The notes under the pieces: generated by a model | What the model saw: the letters and a program-made list of their open reading frames with translations, nothing else | Database searches by the model: none | Told to the model about the DNA's origin: nothing | Source: Pontibacter amylolyticus | GTDB lineage: Bacteria > Bacteroidota > Bacteroidia > Cytophagales > Hymenobacteraceae | Assembly (NCBI RefSeq): GCF_014638845.1 | Contig: NZ_BMFP01000009.1 | Span: 89,060-153,059 of the forward strand | Reading direction: 5' to 3' | DNA: 64,000 nucleotides | In this document: positions 45,004-51,198 of the stretch, piece after piece | How the letters are laid out: every line of letters starts with the position of its first letter | Position numbering within the stretch: the first letter of the stretch is position 1 | Position numbers and translations under genes: made by a program

Positions 45004-45561
45004 TTATTTGAACTTGTCCCTTATTCCAAAAAAATACCTGGTATTATAAGGTTTATTTTTAATCTTATTTACTTCAACTCCTAATTCAGTTATTTGACTA
45101 ATCAAATCAGTCCTAGTCTGAAAAATATACTTGATGCTGTATGGCTCAGTCAGGATTAGAGAATTACGTTTCTTTTTCTTCAGCACATTAGGCGCCTTAT
45201 TTAGAGTTAATTCATAATAAACCAAATGTCCTGACCCTGCTCCAACTTGGTTTATCTCCAAGGTCTGTATGTCTTCAATCTTGATAATTTCTGAATCGCT
45301 TGTAATTAGTTGTCCCTTTTCGTTTATAAATAAAGTGTCTGGAACTGTAAATAAGCTTAAGACAGGCCTTAACCCAATAAAGAATGAAATTACTGGGAGG
45401 ACAAATCCATAAATACCAAATAGAAATTCATTGACAGGTATTCTAATTAGGTCTATTAATTGTAGTGCCCACACAAAAAAGGTTACAAAGACAAATGACC
45501 AAAAAAGGGTATAAATTGTGTCAGTCTTCCAATTGTAAGTTATTCTTGTCTTTTTCAACAT
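45004..45561 (-). CDS. Two-helix membrane protein with C-terminal soluble domain, cassette gene
   Basis: A 185-residue protein with two membrane helices (about 18-40 and 48-70) followed by a 110-residue beta-rich soluble domain (LFINEKGQLITSDSEIIKIEDIQTLEINQVG and YSIKYIFQTRTDLISQI), a layout like PH-domain-containing membrane proteins. No family can be named. Another cassette (48569-48964) has the same order of parts. Bounded by GTTAGCAA on the left and TTGCTAAC on the right. Its low G+C differs from the flanking chromosome and supports acquisition from elsewhere. Confidence 0.7.
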   Translation of the reverse strand: MLKKTRITYNWKTDTIYTLFWSFVFVTFFVWALQLIDLIRIPVNEFLFGIYGFVLPVISFFIGLRPVLSLFTVPDTLFINEKGQLITSDSEIIKIEDIQTLEINQVGAGSGHLVYYELTLNKAPNVLKKKKRNSLILTEPYSIKYIFQTRTDLISQITELGVEVNKIKNKPYNTRYFFGIRDKFK

Positions 45562-45597
45562 TAATAAAATCTGTTGGCAGCTTTTATTTCAAATGAT

Positions 45598-45649
45598 TGC
45601 TAACGGTTGGGCTAAAGCACGCCTTGGTGTGCTTTAGTTTTTGTTAGCT
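45598..45649 (-). repeat. attC-like site 2 (short variant)
   Basis: 52 bases from TGCTAAC to GTTAGCT. A perfect 9-bp stem (CTAAAGCAC with GTGCTTTAG) replaces the usual core; the GCGTAGCC centre is absent. It differs from the other sites as if the cassette came from a different array. Confidence 0.7.
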
Positions 45650-45656
45650 GTTGTTT

Positions 45657-46394
45657 TTATTCTTTATCAATGTAGGTCCTTCTGTACTGTTCTGTTATTG
45701 GGCCTTCATTTTTTTCTCTATCATACATATTCTTATCATCATGCCCGAACGAGCCGACACCATCAGGAACAAACGCTGAAGCATTAGCTCCTTCGACTAA
45801 TCTGTCATTATAATATACATGCTGTTTGTCTTTTATGTAGTATGGACTGAGTATTTTAGCGGAAGCATAATCCAGAGAGTCAATTCTGAGTTCATGCCAA
45901 TAGAAGAAACTACCATCCTTGCCCCAATCTTCATCTATGGCTTTAAATTTCTTCGGGTCTGCACCATGTAATTTTTGCAATCCATAATAAACATGGTCTT
46001 TGTCTTTTGCCCAAAGATTGTCATCTATAACTTCAAAGGTTTTTACATCTGCTTGTTTTATTTTACTGTCAGTACCTCCGAACCGTAATAGATACACATA
46101 ATTTTTATCCTTCCAGTAGTATTCCTTGATGTGTTCAAAAGTTGATGGTTCAGCGTCAGCTAAAATAGAGGTTCCTATAAATATGTGATTCTTGTCTTTA
46201 GCAAGGTCTAAGTTTGTATTGTGGTTAATAACTTTGAATGAGCTGTAATCAGCATTATCTACTTCCAAATATCTTACACCAATCCTTGCTTCATTTGAAC
46301 TTCTCAAATAAACCTTACCATCCTTTTTTGTATAGCCCGAACAACCTGTGAGAACTATAATAAATAACCCAAGAAGATATTGCTTATAGTTCAT
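45657..46394 (-). CDS. DKNYY-family lipoprotein, cassette gene
   Basis: A 245-residue lipoprotein (lipobox VLTGC). The mature chain is made of repeated units with the signature DK-(D/N)-x-(V/I)-(Y/F)-Y: DKNHIFIG, DKNYVYLL, DKDHVYYG, DKQHVYYN and DDKNMYD, each paired with a short ADxxTF or ADPKKF segment. This is the DKNYY repeat family, of unknown function, often found in lipoproteins of Bacteroidota. Boundaries are GTTAGCT on the left and AGCTAAC on the right. Confidence 0.82.
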   Translation of the reverse strand: MNYKQYLLGLFIIVLTGCSGYTKKDGKVYLRSSNEARIGVRYLEVDNADYSSFKVINHNTNLDLAKDKNHIFIGTSILADAEPSTFEHIKEYYWKDKNYVYLLRFGGTDSKIKQADVKTFEVIDDNLWAKDKDHVYYGLQKLHGADPKKFKAIDEDWGKDGSFFYWHELRIDSLDYASAKILSPYYIKDKQHVYYNDRLVEGANASAFVPDGVGSFGHDDKNMYDREKNEGPITEQYRRTYIDKE

Positions 46395-46427
46395 TGTTTT
46401 AAGTACACTAATTTTTATTCAAATAAT

Positions 46428-46493
46428 AGCTAACGTCTTGTATAAAAGGCGAGCGAGGCGTAGCCGAGGTGTGACTTATATACCTTGTTGGCG
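46428..46493 (-). repeat. attC-like site 3
   Basis: From AGCTAAC to GTTGGCG with inner arms GTATAA and TTATAC-like and the shared centre GCGAGCGAGGCGTAGCCGAG. It begins (minus strand) 5 bases after the SUKH-like gene's stop. Confidence 0.75.
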
Positions 46494-46498
46494 TTTCG

Positions 46499-46810
46499 TT
46501 ATTTTTGTTTCTCTATCAGCTCTTCTAACGAATCTGATACTTTAATTCCTTCAGTAATATCCATCGGAATAAAAGGAACTGAATATACCTTTCCTGTAGA
46601 CTGTTCCACAGTTAGCATTTCCAATCCACCATCTGAGCCGAAAGCTAAATAACCAGGCAATGATTCTTGAACATTATAGCCATTATTCCACTCATTTAAT
46701 TTATCTAATGGCCAAATCTCGAATTCCCAATCTTGCTCATGCAATCGAACCCTAAGGCTTTTTTGTTCTTTCAGCAATTGTCTTAAGTTTTCTTCTTTTA
46801 TCATTATCAA
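46499..46810 (-). CDS. Small SUKH-like protein, cassette gene
   Basis: A 103-residue soluble protein. The phrase LPGYLAFGSDGGLEMLTVEQSTGKVYSVPFIPMD matches the second half of SMI1/KNR4 (SUKH) proteins, here without most of the N-terminal helical part, so it is a short member or a worn one. Likely an immunity-type protein, but no toxin is near. The start may be MIMIKEENL or the second Met. It is the only cassette whose two boundaries do not match (GTTGGCG left, GACTAAC right); the IS next door is the likely reason. Confidence 0.65.
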   Translation of the reverse strand: MIMIKEENLRQLLKEQKSLRVRLHEQDWEFEIWPLDKLNEWNNGYNVQESLPGYLAFGSDGGLEMLTVEQSTGKVYSVPFIPMDITEGIKVSDSLEELIEKQK

Positions 46811-46873
46811 TTTAAATAGAGCTGAAACACTTTAGGATGATCTATCATTTGAATCCTGACTAACGTTTATTTC

Positions 46874-48229
46874 TCAGGCCGTTGCGAAGCCTAATTCCTC
46901 AGGTTTCAGATCTAATTTAGCGATGTTTTTCTTTATCCGCTGCACGAGCTTAAGCTTTCTTTTCTCATCGAGGAACAGGTACTGGGTGGGTGGGTTGTAG
47001 GGCATGCGGTAAGTGAGCATGTGCCAGATGATCACCGCCAGCTTGCGGGCCGTGGCGCTCACGGCTGCCTGCCTGCCCTTGCGGAAAGCTATGCGCTTGA
47101 AGAAGTCCGACAGGTGCGTCTCCTTTAGGTTGCCGATCACATTGGCCGCCTGCCTCAGGGCGATCTTCAAACGGTTGCTGCCCTTGGGAATATGGGAGCT
47201 GAGCACCCGCCCGCCGCTCACCTTGGTGTTGGGGCAGAGCTTGAGCCAGTTGGTAAACTGCTTGGCCGTGGGAAACTTTCTTATTCCTTCCGAGCCCACC
47301 TCACTCATGAGCGCCATCACCGTCGCGTGGCTCACCCCCTCTATCTTTAGCAGGTCCACCCCGCCATAGTACTGGTAGGCCAGTTGGTTGAGATCCATCT
47401 GCTGGGGTGCGTTCTTGTTGACGCGCTTGTGGGGCTTGGGCTCCGCCTTCAGTTCCCGCCTCTGTTCATCTGCTCTTATCTGTTCTCGGAGCAGCTGCTC
47501 GATGGCTGCGTCGCAGGCAGCTATTTTCTGCTGCAGGGTTTTGTACATATCCAGTTCCTGGGACAGAGCGAAGAGCAGGTCCCGGCGGCCGTTGCCGTGC
47601 AGGGCACGGGCAATCTCCTCTTTTGACTTGCGGCAGTTGCCGTGGCGGAAGGATGCCAGCCGCTCGGGATCCGTCTCCCCCTGGCAGACGGCCTCGATGA
47701 TGGCCATGCCCGTCTGGCCTGTCACATCCCGCACTACCACGTCCAGGCGCAGGTTCAAAAGGCGCAGGTACTTTTGCATCTTCTGCGTGGTGACAGCGGC
47801 CGTCTCCAGCAGCGAGGCGCGATGGCGACAGTAGGTTCTGAGCTCCTCGGTGGCCTGGTCAGGCAGAAAGCTGCCCGAGAGCAGGCCCAAAGAGTGCAGG
47901 CGCTGGATCCACTGGCAGTCCTGCACGTCCGTTTTGCGGCCCCTGATGTTCTTGGTGAACTTGCCGTTGCAGAGCAAAACCTCCAGGCCTGCCTGCTGCA
48001 GGGTCGTGAACAGGTTCTGCCAGTAGGTGCCCGTGCTCTCCATGGCCACGGTGGTGATCTGTTGCTCGTGCAGCCACCGGGTCAATTCCCGCAGGTCAGC
48101 CTCATAGACGCCGAACTCCCGCACATCACCGGGCTCCTGGCCCACGGCCACAAAGTGCGAGCGGCTGCCCACGTCGATACCGGCGGCGCGGGGGTTGACG
48201 ATCTCCATGGGCGTGCTTCTCTTTTTCAT
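46874..48229 (-). CDS. IS110-family transposase (DEDD recombinase)
   Basis: A 451-residue transposase. The RuvC-like N-terminal domain shows AAGIDVGSRSHFVAVG (first Asp), TVAMESTGTYWQN (Glu) and RGRKTDVQDCQWIQRL (two Asp). A coiled region (about 210-260) leads to the C-terminal domain with LLKIEGVSHATVMALMSEVG and SHIPKGSNRLKIALRQAANVI, the region with the catalytic Ser of IS110 recombinases. All key residues are present, so it is probably active. These enzymes use a bridge RNA made from the element's own noncoding end to choose target and donor. The long 5' noncoding part places it in the IS110 rather than the IS1111 arrangement. Confidence 0.9.
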   Translation of the reverse strand: MKKRSTPMEIVNPRAAGIDVGSRSHFVAVGQEPGDVREFGVYEADLRELTRWLHEQQITTVAMESTGTYWQNLFTTLQQAGLEVLLCNGKFTKNIRGRKTDVQDCQWIQRLHSLGLLSGSFLPDQATEELRTYCRHRASLLETAAVTTQKMQKYLRLLNLRLDVVVRDVTGQTGMAIIEAVCQGETDPERLASFRHGNCRKSKEEIARALHGNGRRDLLFALSQELDMYKTLQQKIAACDAAIEQLLREQIRADEQRRELKAEPKPHKRVNKNAPQQMDLNQLAYQYYGGVDLLKIEGVSHATVMALMSEVGSEGIRKFPTAKQFTNWLKLCPNTKVSGGRVLSSHIPKGSNRLKIALRQAANVIGNLKETHLSDFFKRIAFRKGRQAAVSATARKLAVIIWHMLTYRMPYNPPTQYLFLDEKRKLKLVQRIKKNIAKLDLKPEELGFATA

Positions 48230-48445
48230 AGCTGTAAGGAATGAAGTGAAAGAAAAATGATCCCAGGGGAATGTACTCTAGGTCTTGAAAGTATCCTGAT
48301 CGGGGTCTCCTCTCGGAGCCACCACTGAAGTCACCTCAAAGCCCTCCTGCTGGAGAAGGGCTCTCTACATTCCAACCAGAATGCACCACGAGCTTTTTAG
48401 CGTCAATTGAAATCCGGTCTTGCAAGGGATACAATAGCAATACGC
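48230..48445 (-). ncRNA. Candidate bridge RNA region of the IS110 element
   Basis: About 215 bases without an ORF lie just upstream of the transposase. They hold at least two stem-loops (48304-48320 with GGTCTCC/GGAGCC arms, and 48340-48362 with AGCCCT/AGGGCT arms around CTCC/GGAG). In characterised IS110 elements the guide RNA is transcribed from this position and has internal loops that pair with target and donor. Exact ends and guide loops are not defined here. Confidence 0.5.
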
Positions 48446-48491
48446 AGCAACGTTAGCGGGAGAAGTTAATAGTTAATATGGGGGGAATGCA

Positions 48492-48558
48492 CGTCAACGG
48501 CTTTGCTAAACGACGGCGGAGGCAGTCCGCCGATGCTGGAGTTTAGGTCTTGTTAGGT
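48492..48558 (-). repeat. attC-like site E (variant core)
   Basis: From CGTCAAC to GTTAGGT. Stem CTAAAC with GTTTAG, inside it GGCGGA with TCCGCC. It lacks the GCGTAGCC centre. GTTAGGTGGT on its right side is perfectly complementary over 10 bases to ACCACCTAAC at the far end of the next cassette. Confidence 0.7.
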
Positions 48559-48568
48559 GGTGTTATTT

Positions 48569-48964
48569 TTACTTATTCCTCCATTCTTCCAGACAGAAAA
48601 ATAAATCAGATCTATTATCCATGAAGTAAAAGGAGATTGGCAGAACTTGATTTTTATACCTTATTCCCAAAGGTGATATATTCTTTATTTCTTCTTTTTT
48701 AACCTTTTTAACTGTTCCTAAAACATTGGTAAAAACTAATTCACTTTCATAGAAGTCAATTGTTCTAAATTTATTTTTATTGAAAAGGTATAGCCAAGAA
48801 AGCAGAAATAAGCTAACAACAATAATGAAAAGCAAAGTATGAAGTTCAATTATACCTTTTTGATAATTGCCTATTGCTCCTATACTTAACCAGAATGACA
48901 TCCCTATTACCAAAGGATAAAATAAGTATGTTCCAAAGTAATATTTAGGGTTAAAACTTTTCAT
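48569..48964 (-). CDS. Two-helix membrane protein, cassette gene
   Basis: A 131-residue protein with two membrane helices (about 10-32 and 42-62) and a C-terminal 65-residue beta-rich domain (FRTIDFYESELVFTNVLGTVKKVKKEEIKNISPLGIRYK). The layout repeats that of the cassette at 45004-45561 in shorter form and recalls bacterial PH-domain membrane proteins. Function unknown. Cassette ends match over 10 bases, the best pair in the array, suggesting a recent insertion. It also contains one copy of the AGGTATAG word. Confidence 0.68.
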   Translation of the reverse strand: MKSFNPKYYFGTYLFYPLVIGMSFWLSIGAIGNYQKGIIELHTLLFIIVVSLFLLSWLYLFNKNKFRTIDFYESELVFTNVLGTVKKVKKEEIKNISPLGIRYKNQVLPISFYFMDNRSDLFFCLEEWRNK

Positions 48965-48981
48965 TCTTCTTTCTTAATACC

Positions 48982-49048
48982 ACCTAACGTGTTCGTGTAT
49001 ACCTTGTGCAAGGTGTAGCCGAAGCATAGGGTATAAACTGTGTTGTGC
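48982..49048 (-). repeat. attC-like site F
   Basis: From ACCTAAC to GTTGTGC with arms GTGTATACC and GGTATAAAC and centre GTGCAAGGTGTAGCCGAAGC. ACCTAAC fits RYYYAAC. Confidence 0.78.
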
Positions 49049-49061
49049 TAAGCTTTTCTTC

Positions 49062-49490
49062 TTAAGCGTCCGCCTGCATGTACACCTTTAATGCTTTTTT
49101 AGTCTTAATATTCATTTCGACTGTAATTCTTGGTCCCAATCGAGATTCTCCAGCAGGACGAAACTCAATTTTATAAATTTCTGGCTCTACAGAAGAATTG
49201 CTGTAACCCACAATTTCATATTCCTTTATTTCTGTCTGATTGAACGGGAATCTATATGGGTCCGCTGGGAAATTCTTTTCTCTTTCTTTCTTGGGATTCT
49301 TCATGTTCTTAACTGAACGATGGATAGCTTCAACTGCCACTTGTGTCACATCTTCAGTCCATGGAAACTTTTGCTCTTGCTGGCTTTGATAAATGGCTGA
49401 ATATTCAGAACGATTCTTTTCATTCCCTACAAATGAGCAGGAAGAAACAGAGAGAATCATTATTAAAATGTAAGTCAGCATTTTCATCAA
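49062..49490 (-). CDS. Small lipoprotein, cassette gene
   Basis: A 142-residue lipoprotein (lipobox VSSC). The mature part has no recognised domain; it contains ADPYRFPFNQTEIKEYEIVGYSNS-like and IYKIEFRPAGESRLGPRITVEMN-like beta strands. Probably attached to the outer or inner membrane. Ends of the cassette are GTTGTGCT and AGCACAAC (8-base match), with the start codon only 9 bases from the right boundary. Confidence 0.68.
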   Translation of the reverse strand: MMKMLTYILIMILSVSSCSFVGNEKNRSEYSAIYQSQQEQKFPWTEDVTQVAVEAIHRSVKNMKNPKKEREKNFPADPYRFPFNQTEIKEYEIVGYSNSSVEPEIYKIEFRPAGESRLGPRITVEMNIKTKKALKVYMQADA

Positions 49491-49500
49491 TTTAAGTTAA

Positions 49501-49566
49501 GCACAACGGTTAGTACATAATGCGAGCAAGGCGTAGCCAATGCTTGGCTTATGTGCCGTGTTGGTA
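49501..49566 (-). repeat. attC-like site G
   Basis: From GCACAAC to GTTGGTA with arms GTACATAA and TTATGTGC and the centre GCGAGCAAGGCGTAGCCAATGC, closest to site 1. Confidence 0.8.
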
Positions 49567-49577
49567 GACGCTTATTC

Positions 49578-50444
49578 TTAATTTAATATAAGAGCTTCCT
49601 TTTCCCACGCCCACTTAACTTCAATATCGGTATTCAAGTCCTTTAACTTGCTTAATACTTCTTTTGAAAACTGTTCTTCATCGAATACTACAGTTGAAGC
49701 ATAAAAGGAGTGAATTTCTCTATCGCCATGCTTGTACATTGTAGGATTAAGTAGTGAATCAAGAATTTCAAACGTTTGGTGAATTGTCCAAGGAAATGGC
49801 CTAATGTGCCTATGCATGTAATGATTTAGCCAAACATTTAACCAGCTTATTTCTTGCCAGCTGATTGTGGAGGCGTACTCTGTCTCTTTTAAATTCTTAC
49901 AAATATTTATAAGTTTTGATAATCCTATAGGCTTGTCCTTGATAGTAGCATAGTCGATGCCAAGAAATCCACGGATTCTTTTTTCTAAAGCTAATCTCAC
50001 AGCATACAGCACTAATAAATCAGATTCGTAATTATTTTTAGAATCTTGAGGTAAATCATGTCGATAGAACAATGATTTAGCATGGTTATAATGGATAGAA
50101 GAAGGAATGCTATTAGTACTCCTCAAAAGTAAGTCTGAAGTTTTACCAGAATCTAAAAAGCTTATGTAAGGTGCAATATCTGCAATTGTTGTCTTAACTT
50201 GATCCTTATTAAACGCATCGCTATCCCTTATCAAATACCTTAAATATGTTGATGCCGCTTTACAATGACACCTATAAAGAAGTCTAACTTCTTTCTTCTC
50301 CCATTTAATTTTTAGTAGGTACTGTCGGATAATTGATTTAGTAAGCTCTTTCCCGCTAATGTGGTTAAGGTAATTTATTAGCTTTTCAACCTTATCTAAA
50401 TCAGGCTCATGGAAACATTTTTGTAATAAATCATTATCAAACAT
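49578..50444 (-). CDS. Hypothetical protein, cassette gene
   Basis: A 288-residue mostly helical, soluble protein rich in Lys, Leu, Ile and Tyr. No signal peptide or membrane span. Noticeable segments are VRLLYRCHCKAASTYLRYLIRD and WLNVWLNHYMHRHIRPFPWTIHQTFEILDSLL. I recognise no family; the AAA-free, helical make-up could suit an anti-phage or regulatory protein but nothing shows it. Largest cassette cargo in the array. Boundaries GTTGGTAG and CTACCAAC match over 8 bases. Confidence 0.6.
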   Translation of the reverse strand: MFDNDLLQKCFHEPDLDKVEKLINYLNHISGKELTKSIIRQYLLKIKWEKKEVRLLYRCHCKAASTYLRYLIRDSDAFNKDQVKTTIADIAPYISFLDSGKTSDLLLRSTNSIPSSIHYNHAKSLFYRHDLPQDSKNNYESDLLVLYAVRLALEKRIRGFLGIDYATIKDKPIGLSKLINICKNLKETEYASTISWQEISWLNVWLNHYMHRHIRPFPWTIHQTFEILDSLLNPTMYKHGDREIHSFYASTVVFDEEQFSKEVLSKLKDLNTDIEVKWAWEKEALILN

Positions 50445-50471
50445 TTTTCTTTCTTAATAAAGTTAAGTTAC

Positions 50472-50535
50472 TACCAACGTCTCGTGCATAATGTGGGGAG
50501 GCATAGCCGAACCTAAATTATGAACCTTGTTAGTG
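50472..50535 (-). repeat. attC-like site H
   Basis: From TACCAAC to GTTAGTG with arms GTGCATAAT and ATTATGAAC and centre GGGGAGGCATAGCCGAACC. Confidence 0.75.
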
Positions 50536-50545
50536 CTTGGTGTTT

Positions 50546-51046
50546 TTAGTCAAATTTGTCAAAATAGATGTCAATGTCGTTATCACTGAACCTTTGTTTT
50601 TCTTCTTCCGTGAACGAGAATATTTCACTGTCAAGTTTGCTGTGATTAAACGTGTCATAGCATTCTGCAATTTGCTTCTCCAGCGTGTAAATTTGACAAT
50701 GACATACGTCTCTGTTGTCAAAGAATTCTTTCAGATTTCCAATGATTGCATTTTTAATCTTATCCGTAATCAGCAAATTAAGTCCGCCGTTCCAAATAGA
50801 AAATTTTCCAAACTGTGGTTCCTGATACTTATAACTGTCAAATAGGGAAGATTTGAAAACTTCTGCCTGCCTGTCCGTTTTGCAGTCTTGGATTGAGTTA
50901 ATAGTATACTTTTTTATTTCTGCTATTTCTTTGTCACTATAGGTGGTTGATGTCCAGTTGCACTGTAACTCCGCAACACAATTGTCTGGACATTGCTCTA
51001 TAATGCTGCACAGAAAGTGTACTTGGTCAAAGCTTTTTTCTTTCAT
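50546..51046 (-). CDS. Hypothetical protein, first cassette next to the recombinase
   Basis: A 166-residue acidic soluble protein with several Cys (LCSIIEQCPDNCVAELQC and DVCHCQIYTLEKQIAEC) and no signal peptide. No family is recognised. It is the cassette nearest the recombinase, so by integron logic the most recent arrival. The ATG lies only 7 bases from the cassette boundary GCACTAAC at 51054-51061, and the left boundary GTTAGTGC matches it over 8 bases. Confidence 0.6.
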   Translation of the reverse strand: MKEKSFDQVHFLCSIIEQCPDNCVAELQCNWTSTTYSDKEIAEIKKYTINSIQDCKTDRQAEVFKSSLFDSYKYQEPQFGKFSIWNGGLNLLITDKIKNAIIGNLKEFFDNRDVCHCQIYTLEKQIAECYDTFNHSKLDSEIFSFTEEEKQRFSDNDIDIYFDKFD

Positions 51047-51053
51047 ACTCTTG

Positions 51054-51198
51054 GCACTAACTACCTGCTAGCAGGAGTACCTACTCCTACTATCTGCACT
51101 ATGTGTGGAGTACTGCTGACACCTTTTCTACAGGTTTTAGTTTTGGGGCTTGCTTTCTATTCCGTACTTCCATAGCGCAACACTAATATAGTTCATTT
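51054..51198 (-). other. Candidate attI (attachment) region
   Basis: The stretch between the recombinase stop and the first cassette. On the minus strand it ends in GTTAGTGC, the recombination core of the first cassette. It holds two perfect palindromes close to the junction, CTGCTAGCAG (51065-51074) and AGGAGTACCTACTCCT (51073-51088), which could be recombinase binding sites. No ORF is present. The role is inferred from position. Confidence 0.5.

Larger units (their letters stand above)
46866..48450 (-). mobile_element. IS110-family insertion sequence inside attC-like site 4
   Basis: The element comprises a DEDD transposase gene with about 210 bases of noncoding DNA upstream and no more than about 10 bases downstream. 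Its ends are set only approximately: half of an attC-like site (GACTAACG) stands at 46858-46865 and the other half (CGCAGCAACGTTAGCG) ends at 48458. No terminal inverted repeats or target duplication are evident, as is normal for IS110. It is more GC-rich than the cassettes around it. Confidence 0.75.
46858..48458 (-). repeat. attC-like site 4, split by the IS110 element
   Basis: The left piece is GACTAACG (46858-46865), the right piece ends in GTTAGCG (48452-48458). Joined, they would give an AAC...GTT site like the others. Between its right end and site E are only about 33 bases with no gene, perhaps an empty or decayed cassette. Confidence 0.5.
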
